Below are positions 7,904 to 16,957 of a DNA stretch of 44,183 nt, in pieces; position 1 is the first letter of the stretch, and each line of letters opens with the position of its first letter. A model generated the notes under the pieces. That model saw only the letters and a list, made by a program, of their open reading frames with translations. It was not told where the DNA came from and ran no database searches. The DNA comes from an uncultured Nitrospira sp. GTDB lineage: Bacteria; Nitrospirota; Nitrospiria; Nitrospirales; Nitrospiraceae. The position numbers and the translations under genes are program-made. Where the stretch lies: contig CABVSR010000029.1 of the NCBI GenBank assembly GCA_902500995.1, forward strand, positions 1 through 44,183, read 5' to 3'.

Positions 7904-9973
7904 TTAGAGTGTTCTGCTGTCGATCCATGTGACTCTTCCGGTCCTTCGCTTCACTTCTTCGTACATGTGAGCTGTACCGCCTGGTCCATCCCCGCCGCTA
8001 CCGTCCCACAGGCAGAGAAAGCGCACGCTGTTGATGCCATACGACAGAGCGGTATAGAGCAGCCACCGATTGCAGCGTTCAAACGGGTTCACACCGTCCG
8101 GCAGCGGCCCAAGTTCATCACGCATGATGCGTGGCTCGTCCTTGAGGCCGGCCGTGAGTGCGTAGAATCGATCACGCCACATAGCGCCGTCAGCAGAAGG
8201 CAGGATCGACCGTTCGATGAATTCCGGTACCTGGAAGGGCAGCATGAGTTGCAGGCGAAGGTTGCGCTTGCGGCAGGCTTCCAGGAATAGTATGTCCCCT
8301 CCGCTGGCCCCCTGCGCGAGGGCGAGGTCGTCCGGTCCCGCGCCCAGTCGATCTAAAGCCTCGGCAATACATTCTTCCGCGACTGCTTCTTTTGCCGGTG
8401 GAAAGCGTGGTGTGGGACGATCTGGCTGGTCGATCATGTGGCCGCTGAAGAGGACGACCAGTCGTGGTTGCCATTGTGCTTCGGGCTGTACGTTTTTCAG
8501 CGCGCGGTCGAACACGGCGATCCCGGCCTCGACATTGTCAGGGTGAAAATCTAAGTCTTTAAGCAATTGTAGCTGCGCGCGCGAGGAGTTCAGCGCGAAC
8601 CAATCTTTGTCATTCTTCGCGATGGCCTCCTTGTAGACGGATTTGACCCTGTCAGGTGTCCCCAGCAGCAGTTCCAGATCTCCGAGGGTGGCTTTAGCCC
8701 AGAAGAGCGCATGTTCGTTCGGTTCGTGCTCGGCGGCGAATCGGACGGCACCGGCCATGCTCTCCATTTCCTTGTCAAAGCGGTCGTCGTGCGTGAGGTG
8801 CCGATGCAGATGCATTAAAGTGAGTGCATTAATGCCGGAGTAATAGTGGTGAGGATTGCGCCGATAGGCGATCGTGTAGCTCTCAATGGCCTCGCGCAGC
8901 AACGCATCCTCTTCTGCCGCCTCTACGCGCCACTGGTCCACGGTGTTGCCATGCCGGCGCCAAGCTGAGATCCAGGCGTCTTTATCTACCCGACCGAGGC
9001 CTGCCCAGATCTCCGGATCGGATGGATAGGTCTCCAAAACCTTTCGGTAGTGTGCTCGTGCACGATCCAACGAATGGCCGGCTCTGCCCGCCAGGGCGAG
9101 TCGTTGCAGGCAGAGCCCTTGCTCACTGAGTCCCTTCAGGTTATGTGGCTCAATAGATAGGCCGCGCTCGAGTTGTTCCAACGCGAAGCCGAAGCGTTCG
9201 GCCTTCCTCAATGTCTCGCCTGCCTTGATCCAAGCCTCGGCGCGGAAGGCGGCAATCGGTCCTTCGTCGGCTAGTACGAGGACATCGCCAATGTGTCCGG
9301 CCTTTCGCGCCAGGGAGATGCGGCGTTCCCATGCGTCATGCTGCTCCCAAAATTCCTGCACATCACCGATGCGGAGTGATTTCCAATCGGGTTCCTGCAG
9401 GTTGGGCATCAAGTGATAGACAGGACTCACCTTGTGGCCGTGCCACGACTCCATCGTCGCCTTGACCATGTCGGCAAGATTTTTCTTGTCCTGTTCGACT
9501 GTCGCAGGATCTGGTCCACCGCTCTTGACGTCGTAGCGCAACTTGCGATCGGTATAAAGGTCGAATGCAGTTGGGACTCGTCCGCCGGAAATCAGAACGA
9601 TACCGCGTGCCCGTAGCGCATGGCGCACGCCCACTTCGTACCAGACGTTGGGATTGTCAATTGTAAGGTCAGCCACAACCAGGTCGGCGATCAGGAGCTC
9701 CTGGAACATGTCCGTGCGAATGTCACCTGGCTGCACTTCCTTATCGGCCCGAAAAGGGTTAAGCCCGGCCGCTTCTAGAGCCGGCTTGATCAGCTCCGCA
9801 TAGACCCGGTTGAAATCAATTTCGTTGCCTTGGCGGTCTGTTTTCACGCCAAACGGCATGGCGACAAAGGCGTGGGGCTTCACGGCATTCTCCGAAGGAA
9901 GAACAATCTCATCTGACGCGAGAGCCAGGTTTGTATTCCGGAATACTCGGGGCGCATCATACTCTTTTTGCAC
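7904..9973 (-). CDS. TIR-like (DRHyd)-TPR (DUF4071)-SLOG-like protein, ASK-type architecture
   Basis: The 689-residue protein has three parts. Residues 34-150 form a TIR-like/DRHyd Rossmannoid domain (HAFVAMPFG, PFRADKEVQPGDI, LLIADLVVADLTIDNPNVWYE). Residues about 200-490 are TPR-like helices resembling DUF4071, the central region of MAP3K5/ASK1. Residues 502-689 form another Rossmannoid with LVVLFSGHMID and QGASGGDILFLEAC (around 555-566), which resembles SLOG-type nucleotide-binding domains. Similar bacterial proteins are usually annotated 'TRAFs-binding domain/tetratricopeptide'. The start is GTG 9973 with no clear ribosome-binding site; an alternative in-frame start is possible but would cut into the first domain. 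It is the promoter-proximal gene of the cluster. A signalling or nucleotide-processing role is inferred. Confidence 0.82.
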   Translation of the reverse strand: MQKEYDAPRVFRNTNLALASDEIVLPSENAVKPHAFVAMPFGVKTDRQGNEIDFNRVYAELIKPALEAAGLNPFRADKEVQPGDIRTDMFQELLIADLVVADLTIDNPNVWYEVGVRHALRARGIVLISGGRVPTAFDLYTDRKLRYDVKSGGPDPATVEQDKKNLADMVKATMESWHGHKVSPVYHLMPNLQEPDWKSLRIGDVQEFWEQHDAWERRISLARKAGHIGDVLVLADEGPIAAFRAEAWIKAGETLRKAERFGFALEQLERGLSIEPHNLKGLSEQGLCLQRLALAGRAGHSLDRARAHYRKVLETYPSDPEIWAGLGRVDKDAWISAWRRHGNTVDQWRVEAAEEDALLREAIESYTIAYRRNPHHYYSGINALTLMHLHRHLTHDDRFDKEMESMAGAVRFAAEHEPNEHALFWAKATLGDLELLLGTPDRVKSVYKEAIAKNDKDWFALNSSRAQLQLLKDLDFHPDNVEAGIAVFDRALKNVQPEAQWQPRLVVLFSGHMIDQPDRPTPRFPPAKEAVAEECIAEALDRLGAGPDDLALAQGASGGDILFLEACRKRNLRLQLMLPFQVPEFIERSILPSADGAMWRDRFYALTAGLKDEPRIMRDELGPLPDGVNPFERCNRWLLYTALSYGINSVRFLCLWDGSGGDGPGGTAHMYEEVKRRTGRVTWIDSRTL

Positions 9974-10261
9974 CGGTCAGCACATTGAGCGTGACAAAGC
10001 GCAACGATGGGATCTGCTCATCAACCGAAGTAGCAAAGGTGATGCCGAGAAAATCGCTCAAATGGCATCACTGATTTTTCACGGTGATACGAAATGCAAG
10101 TATTAAAGTGGAAAGAAGATAGAAGCGAACGTTGTAATCGAAAAGTGGATCAGCGTTATCCAAAAAGATACAACTGATTGTACCGTTTGAGAGATTGAAC
10201 GCGGGCACGGTTGAATTGATGTGAGTTCAATGAACTGGTAAGAGCCACCGGTCTAGGCATA
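9974..10261. promoter_or_regulatory. Intergenic region, probable promoter of the conflict cluster
   Basis: 288 bp between the kup stop and the first cluster gene, more AT-rich than its surroundings. No gene seen. The cluster's promoter must lie here or upstream in kup, but I find no convincing -35/-10 pair. An 8-bp inverted repeat lies within it (10039-10071). Confidence 0.45.
10039..10071. promoter_or_regulatory. Inverted repeat, possible operator
   Basis: Arms GTGATGCC (10039-10046) and GGCATCAC (10064-10071) are perfectly complementary with a 17-base spacer, about 70-100 bp upstream of the first conflict gene. It could be an operator; a terminator is unlikely because there is no T-run in the needed direction. 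Confidence 0.35.
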
Positions 10262-12145
10262 TCAAATCTCCAGCACCAATCCGATCTCCACCGCTTGTTC
10301 CGACGGCAGGTGGAAGTAGGAACTGGCGCGCTGAGTATTGCGCGACAACACCACAAAGAGCTTTTCCCGCCAGATCGCCATGCCCGGCGTAGGTGTGGCG
10401 AGAAACGTAATTCTGCTCAGGAAAAATGGGGTGTCCTGTATCCGTAGCACATGCCCATGCGTGGCCAGCTGCTCCAGGACGCGAGGAATATCCGGGGTCT
10501 CCATAAATCCGCAGCGGGCGATCACTTGAACAAGATTGTCCTGAATAGCCGTGATCTCCAAAGGCGCTGTCGCCGGAACAAACGGTACATGCTCCGTGCG
10601 AACGGTGAGCAGATACACGCGTTCGTGCAAGGTTTTGTTGTGCCGGACGTTTTGCAACAGGGCCGGCGGCGTGATGTCGGGATGTTGCGAGAGGAACACG
10701 GCTTGACCCGCCGTCCGGCATTCCACCTTCGCTAGGACTTCAGCGGCGAATTGGCGCAACGGTGGAAATTGCACCCGCAGGTGCTCGGCGACGATGGCGC
10801 GACCTCGTGCCCAGGTGCTCATCACCGTGAAGATGGCCGCCCCGAGCAGCAGCGGAAACCACCCGCCGTGAGGGATCTTCTGGGCATTCGCGAGAAAAAA
10901 CGCGAGGTCGATCAACAGGAACGTCCCGACCGCCAGGATCGCCGGCGGCGCGCTCCAGCCCAAGTGGTGGCGGGTGACACGATACATGAGCAGCGTCGTA
11001 ATGATCATGGAGCCGGAGACGGCAATGCCGTAGGCCGCGGCCAGGTTGGTGGACGAGCCGAACGACAGGATCAGCCCGACGGTGCCGATGAACATCAGCC
11101 AGTTCAGCAGGGCGAAATAGATCTGTCCATGTTGCTCCGCGGAGGTATGCGTGATCCGTAAGGGCGGAAGATAGCCGAGCTGCACCGCTTGCAAGGTCAA
11201 CGAGAAGGCGCCGGACAACATGGCCTGCGAAGCGATGATGGTCGCCGCCGTCGCGAGCGCGATCAGCGGGTACAGCATCCAGTCCGGGGCCAGATGATAA
11301 AAGGGGTTGGCAAGAGCCGCCGGGTCTCGCATGAGAAGCGCGCCTTGGCCGAAATATTGAAGCAGCAATGCAGGCAGCGCCACGGCAAACCAGCCGAGTT
11401 GAATCGGGCGGCGGCCGAAATGCCCCATGTCTGCGTACAGCGCTTCGGCTCCCGTCAGCACCAGAAACACACTACCCAATACCAGAAAACCGATTCCCGC
11501 ATGGTGAATGAGAAAGCCGGCGGCATACCACGGATTGGCGGCGATGAGCACGGCGGGGGTGTGGATCACGCTCTGCAGCCCCAGCAGAGCCAAGGCGGCG
11601 AACCAGACAAGCATGACCGGACCGAAAATACTGCCTAACGTGCCGGAGCCACGGCGTTGGATGGTGAACAGCAGCGCGACCAGTGCGACCGTCAGGGGCA
11701 GCACGTAAGGGGTGAAGAGGTCGGTCGCCAACGTCAGCCCTTCCACTGCGCTCAGGACGGAAATGGCCGGCGTGATGATGCCATCGCTGTACAGAAAGGC
11801 GACGCCCACCAGGCCCAGCGAGACTACCAGGCTCAGCCCTTTGCGGAGGTTGACGGGATGGGCGCGTTGGCTGAGCGCCATGAGCGCCAGCATGCCGCCT
11901 TCCCCGTCGTTATCGGCCCTCATCACGAAAAGGAGATACTTCACCGTCACGATGAGCACGAGCGACCAGACGATCAGCGAGACGATGCCCAGCACGTTGT
12001 CCGGCGTGACGGCGAGTCCATGTGATTCATGGAAACATTCGCGCAGGGCGTAGAGCGGGCTGGTGCCGATGTCTCCATACACCACACCCATGGCAGCCAC
12101 GGTGAGGGAGGCGGAGGCCGGTGCGTTGTGCGGCTGTTTCGGCAT
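10262..12145 (-). CDS. kup: KUP-family potassium uptake protein
   Basis: The 627-residue length and sequence fit the KUP/HAK/KT family of proton-coupled inner-membrane K+ transporters. The N terminus carries the family motif GVVYGDIGTSPLYALRE, with about twelve hydrophobic segments following (e.g. PAISVLSAVEGL, TGAEALYADMGHFGRRPIQ, GQGALLM). A roughly 170-residue hydrophilic C-terminal domain ends the protein (VFLSQHPDITPPAL, FFLSRITFLATPTPGMAIWREKLFVVLSRN). The ATG at 12145 has no strong ribosome-binding site. It is read divergently from tex, convergent with nothing, and appears to be a stand-alone gene. Confidence 0.97.
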   Translation of the reverse strand: MPKQPHNAPASASLTVAAMGVVYGDIGTSPLYALRECFHESHGLAVTPDNVLGIVSLIVWSLVLIVTVKYLLFVMRADNDGEGGMLALMALSQRAHPVNLRKGLSLVVSLGLVGVAFLYSDGIITPAISVLSAVEGLTLATDLFTPYVLPLTVALVALLFTIQRRGSGTLGSIFGPVMLVWFAALALLGLQSVIHTPAVLIAANPWYAAGFLIHHAGIGFLVLGSVFLVLTGAEALYADMGHFGRRPIQLGWFAVALPALLLQYFGQGALLMRDPAALANPFYHLAPDWMLYPLIALATAATIIASQAMLSGAFSLTLQAVQLGYLPPLRITHTSAEQHGQIYFALLNWLMFIGTVGLILSFGSSTNLAAAYGIAVSGSMIITTLLMYRVTRHHLGWSAPPAILAVGTFLLIDLAFFLANAQKIPHGGWFPLLLGAAIFTVMSTWARGRAIVAEHLRVQFPPLRQFAAEVLAKVECRTAGQAVFLSQHPDITPPALLQNVRHNKTLHERVYLLTVRTEHVPFVPATAPLEITAIQDNLVQVIARCGFMETPDIPRVLEQLATHGHVLRIQDTPFFLSRITFLATPTPGMAIWREKLFVVLSRNTQRASSYFHLPSEQAVEIGLVLEI

Positions 12146-12441
12146 GCGTGAGCCGCCCGGTGCCGAAGATTCATGGAGTAGGTGGGCTCTGACCGGCGGC
12201 GAACGCGACTATACCATGTCCGAACGGGAATGTCGGCGTGCCTGGCGCAGACAGATGCCACGGGTCCGCCCTGGAAGTTCCTCGAATCTTCTGCTAAATT
12301 CCGGTCGTCGATTCCAAAGGAATCGCTTCGGGATCGCTTCGCGCCGTCCCAGATCATCCCATTCATCCGACAAGAAAGCTCCTGAGACCGGCCGCATGTG
12401 AGTCGGCCGGGCCTCGCTTTCGGAAAGCCTGATAGACGCCC
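12146..12441. promoter_or_regulatory. Intergenic region between divergent kup and tex
   Basis: 296 bp expected to hold both promoters. No gene is supported. The only structure I see is the GC-rich hairpin at 12388-12410 just before tex. Confidence 0.45.
12388..12410 (+). other. GC-rich hairpin in tex leader
   Basis: Arms CCGGCCG and CGGCCGG with a 9-base loop, 31 bp before the tex ATG. It is followed by GCCTCGCTTTC, a weak T-tract. It may be a leader attenuator-like structure or simply a stable stem; function unknown. Confidence 0.35.
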
Positions 12442-14841
12442 ATGACTGCTTCCACGACGCCGACAGTTTCAGCCGAAGCCCAGCAACGTATCGTCGATCT
12501 GCTCGCCAAGGAACTCGGCGTCACCTCTTTGCAAGTGTCGGCCGCGGTAACCCTGCTGGACGGAGGAGCAACGGTACCCTTCATTGCGCGGTATCGCAAA
12601 GAGGCCACCAACAACCTGGACGATACGCATCTGCGCACATTGGAAGAACGGCTCCTCTATCTGCGGGAATTGGAAGAGCGGCGGCAGACGATCCTAGCCT
12701 CGATCGAAGAGCAAGGCAAATTGACCGATCAACTGCGCCGCGCAATCGAGCAGGCGGCAACGAAGCAGGCGGTCGAAGACATCTATCTGCCGTTCAAGCC
12801 GAAACGCCGCACCAAGGCGCAGATCGCCCGCGAGGCCGGCTTGGAGCCACTGGCTGACGCGCTACTCGCCGATCCGACGCTCGATCCTGAACAAGAAGCG
12901 GCCACGTATGTGAAGGTGGTGGCCGCCGCCGAAGGTGTTGAGGCCATCAACGTGCCGGATGCGAAGACAGCGCTGGAAGGCGCCCGCGATATTCTCGTGG
13001 AACGATTCGCCGAAACCGCCGACCTGCTGGCCGTTCTCCGCGCGAAATTGTGGAATGAAGGCATCGTGACCTCGACGGTCCTGCCCGGAAAGGAAACGGC
13101 GGAAGAAGAGAAGTTTCGCGACTACTACGCCTATTCCGAAACCATCCGCACGATCCCCTCACATCGGGCCCTGGCGATGTTCCGCGGGCGGACACTGGGC
13201 GTGCTGAAACTTGACCTGGGTCTCGGCGACCAGCTCGATGCTCAAATCCCGCATCCCTGCGCCGCGCTCATCGCCGCCCGCTTCGGCATTGAGAACCGCG
13301 GCCGGCGCGCCGACAAATGGCTCAACGACGTCTGTTACTGGGCTTGGCGTGTGAAAGTCCATCTTCATCTCAGCACCGAGTTGCTACTGCAAGTGCGCGA
13401 GGCGGCGGAAGCGGAGGCGATCAAGATTTTCGGCCGCAACCTCCACGAGCTTTTGCTTGCAGCCCCGGCGGGGCCGAAAGCGGTGCTCGGGCTCGATCCC
13501 GGTATCCGCACCGGCTGCAAGGTCGCCGTGGTGGACGCCACGGGCAAACTCCTCGACACCGCGACGATTTATCCGCATCAACCGCGCAATGACTGGCAGG
13601 GAGCCCTCGCCACCCTCGTTGAACTTGTTATCCGGCATGGGGTGGAATTGATCTCGATCGGGAACGGCACGGCCAGCCGGGAGACGGACAAACTGGCGGT
13701 CGAGGTCATCAAAATGGTGGCCGAGCGGAAACCGGAGCAGAAGCTGGCCAAAATCGTAGTGAGTGAGGCGGGCGCGTCGGTCTATTCGGCCTCGGCATTT
13801 GCGGCGGCCGAATTTCCAGCATTGGATGTCAGTTTGCGCGGCGCGGTGTCCATCGCCCGCCGGCTGCAAGATCCGCTGGCTGAGTTGGTCAAGATCGATC
13901 CCAAATCCATCGGGGTGGGGCAGTATCAGCACGATGTGAACCAGCGAGCGCTGGCGCGATCGCTGGATGCCACCGTCGAAGATTGCGTCAACGCGGTCGG
14001 TGTGGATGTGAACACCGCCTCGGCGCCGCTGCTGGCGCGAGTGTCGGGATTGAATCGAGTGCTGGCTCAAAACATCGTCGAGTATCGTGACGCGCACGGC
14101 CCCTTCCCCAATCGAGCGACGATCCGCAAGGTTCCGCGCGTGGGCGAAAAAACCTTCGAGCAGGCGGCGGGCTTTTTGCGCATCAATCACGGCGACAACC
14201 CATTGGACCGGTCGGCCGTCCATCCGGAAGCCTATCCGGTGGTCGAGCGTATGCTGGCGAGGTTGAACAAGGGAATCGGCGAGGTCATGGGGAAGCCGGC
14301 TCTGTTGAAGGAGCTTTCGGCGGAGGAATTCACCACCGAGACATTTGGTCTTCCCACGGTGCGGGATATTCTTTCGGAATTGGAAAAGCCCGGCCGGGAC
14401 CCGCGCCCGGAATTTAAAACCGCCACGTTTCGTGAGGGCGTCGAGTCACTGGCGGATTTGCAGGCAGGAATGGTGCTGGAGGGCGTGGTGACCAATGTCG
14501 CGGCGTTCGGAGCGTTTGTCGATATCGGCGTGCACCAGGACGGCCTCGTGCATGTGTCGGCCTTGGCGAACTCCTTCGTGAAAGATCCTCACGAGGTAGT
14601 GAAGCCAGGCCAGATCGTGAAAGTAAAGGTCTTGTCGGTGGATGTGCCCCGCCAGCGCATTTCGCTGACGATGCGGATGGATGATGGGGCGGCGCCGGCA
14701 ACACCATCTGACCTTCGCACAGACGCTTCGCGAGAGAGCAGGGACCGGCGTCCGGCCGAGGCGTCGAGGCTCGCCTCTCGCCCTCCGCAACCAGCAGGCG
14801 CCTTTGCGTTGGCCATGGCACGCGCACAGCAGAAAAAGTAA
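12442..14841 (+). CDS. tex: Tex family RNA-binding transcription accessory protein
   Basis: The 799-residue protein has the full Tex layout. The N-terminal helical part contains [20 protein letters not shown] and [29 protein letters not shown] YqgF/RNase H-like domain begins near residue 345 ([19 protein letters not shown]). Helix-hairpin-helix motifs lie near 520-580 ([37 protein letters not shown]). A C-terminal S1 RNA-binding domain spans about 673-747 ([31 protein letters not shown]). Tex is a cytoplasmic nucleic-acid-binding factor linked to transcription and RNA quality. The last 50 residues are a low-complexity Arg/Ala/Pro tail. Nothing unusual in context. Confidence 0.97.
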   Translation: MTASTTPTVSAEAQQRIVDLLAKELGVTSLQVSAAVTLLDGGATVPFIARYRKEATNNLDDTHLRTLEERLLYLRELEERRQTILASIEEQGKLTDQLRRAIEQAATKQAVEDIYLPFKPKRRTKAQIAREAGLEPLADALLADPTLDPEQEAATYVKVVAAAEGVEAINVPDAKTALEGARDILVERFAETADLLAVLRAKLWNEGIVTSTVLPGKETAEEEKFRDYYAYSETIRTIPSHRALAMFRGRTLGVLKLDLGLGDQLDAQIPHPCAALIAARFGIENRGRRADKWLNDVCYWAWRVKVHLHLSTELLLQVREAAEAEAIKIFGRNLHELLLAAPAGPKAVLGLDPGIRTGCKVAVVDATGKLLDTATIYPHQPRNDWQGALATLVELVIRHGVELISIGNGTASRETDKLAVEVIKMVAERKPEQKLAKIVVSEAGASVYSASAFAAAEFPALDVSLRGAVSIARRLQDPLAELVKIDPKSIGVGQYQHDVNQRALARSLDATVEDCVNAVGVDVNTASAPLLARVSGLNRVLAQNIVEYRDAHGPFPNRATIRKVPRVGEKTFEQAAGFLRINHGDNPLDRSAVHPEAYPVVERMLARLNKGIGEVMGKPALLKELSAEEFTTETFGLPTVRDILSELEKPGRDPRPEFKTATFREGVESLADLQAGMVLEGVVTNVAAFGAFVDIGVHQDGLVHVSALANSFVKDPHEVVKPGQIVKVKVLSVDVPRQRISLTMRMDDGAAPATPSDLRTDASRESRDRRPAEASRLASRPPQPAGAFALAMARAQQKK

Positions 14842-14876
14842 TGGCGTCGGATTCCGAAGCCGCCACGAAGAGACGG

Positions 14877-15479
14877 CTACGGAGTGATCCTAAAAAAGTT
14901 CCCGCCTTTGAGCCGTTCGTCGTCTGTGCCCCAGACGATCTGTTTCTCGCGTTTCGCGAGGAGCGGGACATGTTTGGAGCAATGGATGTAGGTTTCTTCC
15001 ACGCCGACCACAATCCAGGCTTTCGGCCGCCGGCCGCCCGAATGGCGGGCAGCTTCGATCATCCCTGCGGTGACGTTGGGCAGGGCAGCGATGTCGCCGG
15101 GATCGATGACGCGCGCGGTTCCGTTGACGTGGAGTCCGACCGTCGTCTGATAGTAGTCGAGAAAGATCATGCCGATGTGGGGATTCTCCAGGATATTTCC
15201 CATGCTGGCCAGTACGCCGTTGCCCCGGTATTCCGGATAGGCAAGCGTCTTGTCATCCAATACCTGCACAAAACCGGGCGCGCCGGCCCGAAAGGAGCAA
15301 TCGCAGTTCCCGCGCGCATCCGCGGTTGCGATCGACATCATCTCCATACGCGCGATGAAGTCCCGCATGGATTGATTCAAATACGCCAGGACTTGATGGC
15401 CATAAAATGCCGCGGCGCGCTCGGAGGTTCCGAATCGTGCCTGAGCCTCTTGCTCGCCTGATGATCCCGGCCCTGTCAT
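14877..15479 (-). CDS. Pyridoxamine 5'-phosphate oxidase-like FMN-binding split-barrel protein
   Basis: The 200-residue product fits the PNPOx-like split-barrel family: MRDFIARMEMMSIATADARGNCDCSFRAGAPGFVQVLDDKTLAYPEYRGNG-type sequence, then NPHIGMIFLDYYQTTVGLHVNGTARVID, all typical of flavin reductase-like members. Such proteins bind FMN or F420/haem-like cofactors in the cytoplasm; the substrate cannot be read from sequence. The C terminus has a Cys-containing stretch (TYIHCSKHVPLL) common in this subgroup. The gene converges with tex (35 bp between stops) and lies downstream of the response regulator on the same strand, about 115 bp away, so co-transcription is possible but unproven. Confidence 0.87.
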   Translation of the reverse strand: MTGPGSSGEQEAQARFGTSERAAAFYGHQVLAYLNQSMRDFIARMEMMSIATADARGNCDCSFRAGAPGFVQVLDDKTLAYPEYRGNGVLASMGNILENPHIGMIFLDYYQTTVGLHVNGTARVIDPGDIAALPNVTAGMIEAARHSGGRRPKAWIVVGVEETYIHCSKHVPLLAKREKQIVWGTDDERLKGGNFFRITP

Positions 15480-15594
15480 ACTCGTCGCTCCTGTGATGCC
15501 AGGTTCAGATCCAGAGGAGATGCCCTCGCGGTCCTGGTCCGGCAGTTCGTGGCCCGCCGTCCTCGGGCATAAGCCGTCGACAGGCGCCCGGCCC

Positions 15595-16953
15595 TCAGCT
15601 GCTGGCTTCGTATTTTTTCAACTTGGCCAGCAGGGTCTTGTAGTCGATCTGCAATGTCTGAGCGGCCTTGGTCTTGTTGCCGCCGCAAGCCTGGAGGACG
15701 CGCTCAATGTGCAGACGCTCGATGTCTTCGAGCGGGCGCTGTGTCTCATCGTCCGCCGCGAGGGCCTTGGATGATCGTGGCAGCGCCTCCGCCAGTTCGT
15801 CACGTGTGAGAGGGCCGCTGTTCGGACTCATCAGCACGAGGCGTTCGATGACGTTGCGCAATTCACGCACGTTCCCCGGCCAGGGATAGGCGGTCATGGC
15901 GGCCAGGCTTTCAGTCGTCAATATTCTCGCTGCGGTGCCGGGAAGGCGAAACCGCTCCAGCATGTGGCTCACGAGCGGTGCGATGTCTTCAGGCCGTTCC
16001 CGTAACGGCGGCACAGGCAGCGTGACGGTATTGATGCGGTATAGCAGATCATCGCGAAAGCGGCCCTGGAAGACCAATTCCTGAAGGTCCCGGTTGGTAG
16101 CGCAGATCATGCGCACATCGGCCCGCAGCGTGCGTGTGCTTCCGACGGGGCGGTATTCATTGCAATCGAGAAACCGCAGGAGGCTCACCTGCATGGGCCC
16201 TGGCATTTCCCCCACTTCATCCAGAAACAACGACCCGCCGTCGGCAGCGGCGATGAGGCCGGGTTTCGCCGCCGTGGCGCCGGTGAAGGCACCTTTTTCG
16301 TAACCGAACAATTCACTTTCCAGTAATTCGCGACTGACGGCCCCGCAATTGACCGCGATACAGGGGCCTGCGGCGCGGCGGCTCAACGCATGCAGGCGTC
16401 TCGCCACCACTTCCTTGCCGGAACCGGTCTCGCCTTGAATGAGGACCGGAGCGTGAGAGGGCGCCACTTGAGCGATCCGGGTTTCCAGCGCCCGCCACGC
16501 CTTGCTGATGCCGGTGACCACGAGCTCCTGGCGATAGCCGCCATGCCTCGCTGCAAGATTTTCGCGTCGCAGTTCGCGCAGGGTGCGGAGTTTGGCCAGG
16601 GCCGCCTTGACGGCCGCGCCATCGAACGGCGTGTCCTTGATCAGAAAATCCCAGGCCCCGTCCTTGATGGCCGCCACCGCGTCCTTGACGTCGCCGTGGC
16701 CAGTCAAGACGATGACATCGACATCCGGTTGATGCTCCTTGACCCAGCGCAGCACGGCGCGCCCGTCGACGCCGGGCATTCGCAGATCGGTGATGACGCA
16801 GTCGTAGTCGCCGGAGCGCAGCAGATCGAGACCCTGCTGTCCGCCGGCGGCCGTGCGAGTCTCGCATCCTTCTTCGCGGAGCGCTTGCTCGACGACCAGG
16901 CGGACAAACTCTTCGTCATCGATGATGAGGGTGCGAATGCGTTCTGTGCTCAT
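15595..16953 (-). CDS. NtrC-type sigma-54-dependent response regulator
   Basis: From ATG 16953 the protein has 452 residues. The receiver domain has acidic IDDEE, phosphoacceptor Asp56 (CVITDLRMPGVDG), Thr84 (VLTGHGD) and Lys106. The AAA+ domain has Walker A GETGSGKE (173-180), the sigma-54-contacting GAFTGA loop (221-226) and Walker B SLFLDEVGEMP. A Fis-type HTH ends the protein (IERVLQACGGNKTKAAQTLQIDYKTLLAKLKK). I reject a longer start at 17082 because the extra 43 residues are antisense-like, overlap the kinase gene, and precede the receiver motif. The start lies 4 bp after the kinase stop, so the pair is a classic two-component operon. It activates sigma-54 promoters; targets are not visible. 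Confidence 0.95.
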   Translation of the reverse strand: MSTERIRTLIIDDEEFVRLVVEQALREEGCETRTAAGGQQGLDLLRSGDYDCVITDLRMPGVDGRAVLRWVKEHQPDVDVIVLTGHGDVKDAVAAIKDGAWDFLIKDTPFDGAAVKAALAKLRTLRELRRENLAARHGGYRQELVVTGISKAWRALETRIAQVAPSHAPVLIQGETGSGKEVVARRLHALSRRAAGPCIAVNCGAVSRELLESELFGYEKGAFTGATAAKPGLIAAADGGSLFLDEVGEMPGPMQVSLLRFLDCNEYRPVGSTRTLRADVRMICATNRDLQELVFQGRFRDDLLYRINTVTLPVPPLRERPEDIAPLVSHMLERFRLPGTAARILTTESLAAMTAYPWPGNVRELRNVIERLVLMSPNSGPLTRDELAEALPRSSKALAADDETQRPLEDIERLHIERVLQACGGNKTKAAQTLQIDYKTLLAKLKKYEASS

Positions 16954-16957
16954 GCTG

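Noticed and set aside
13384-14223. 279-codon frame antisense to tex
   Set aside because: It is a shadow of a highly conserved gene.
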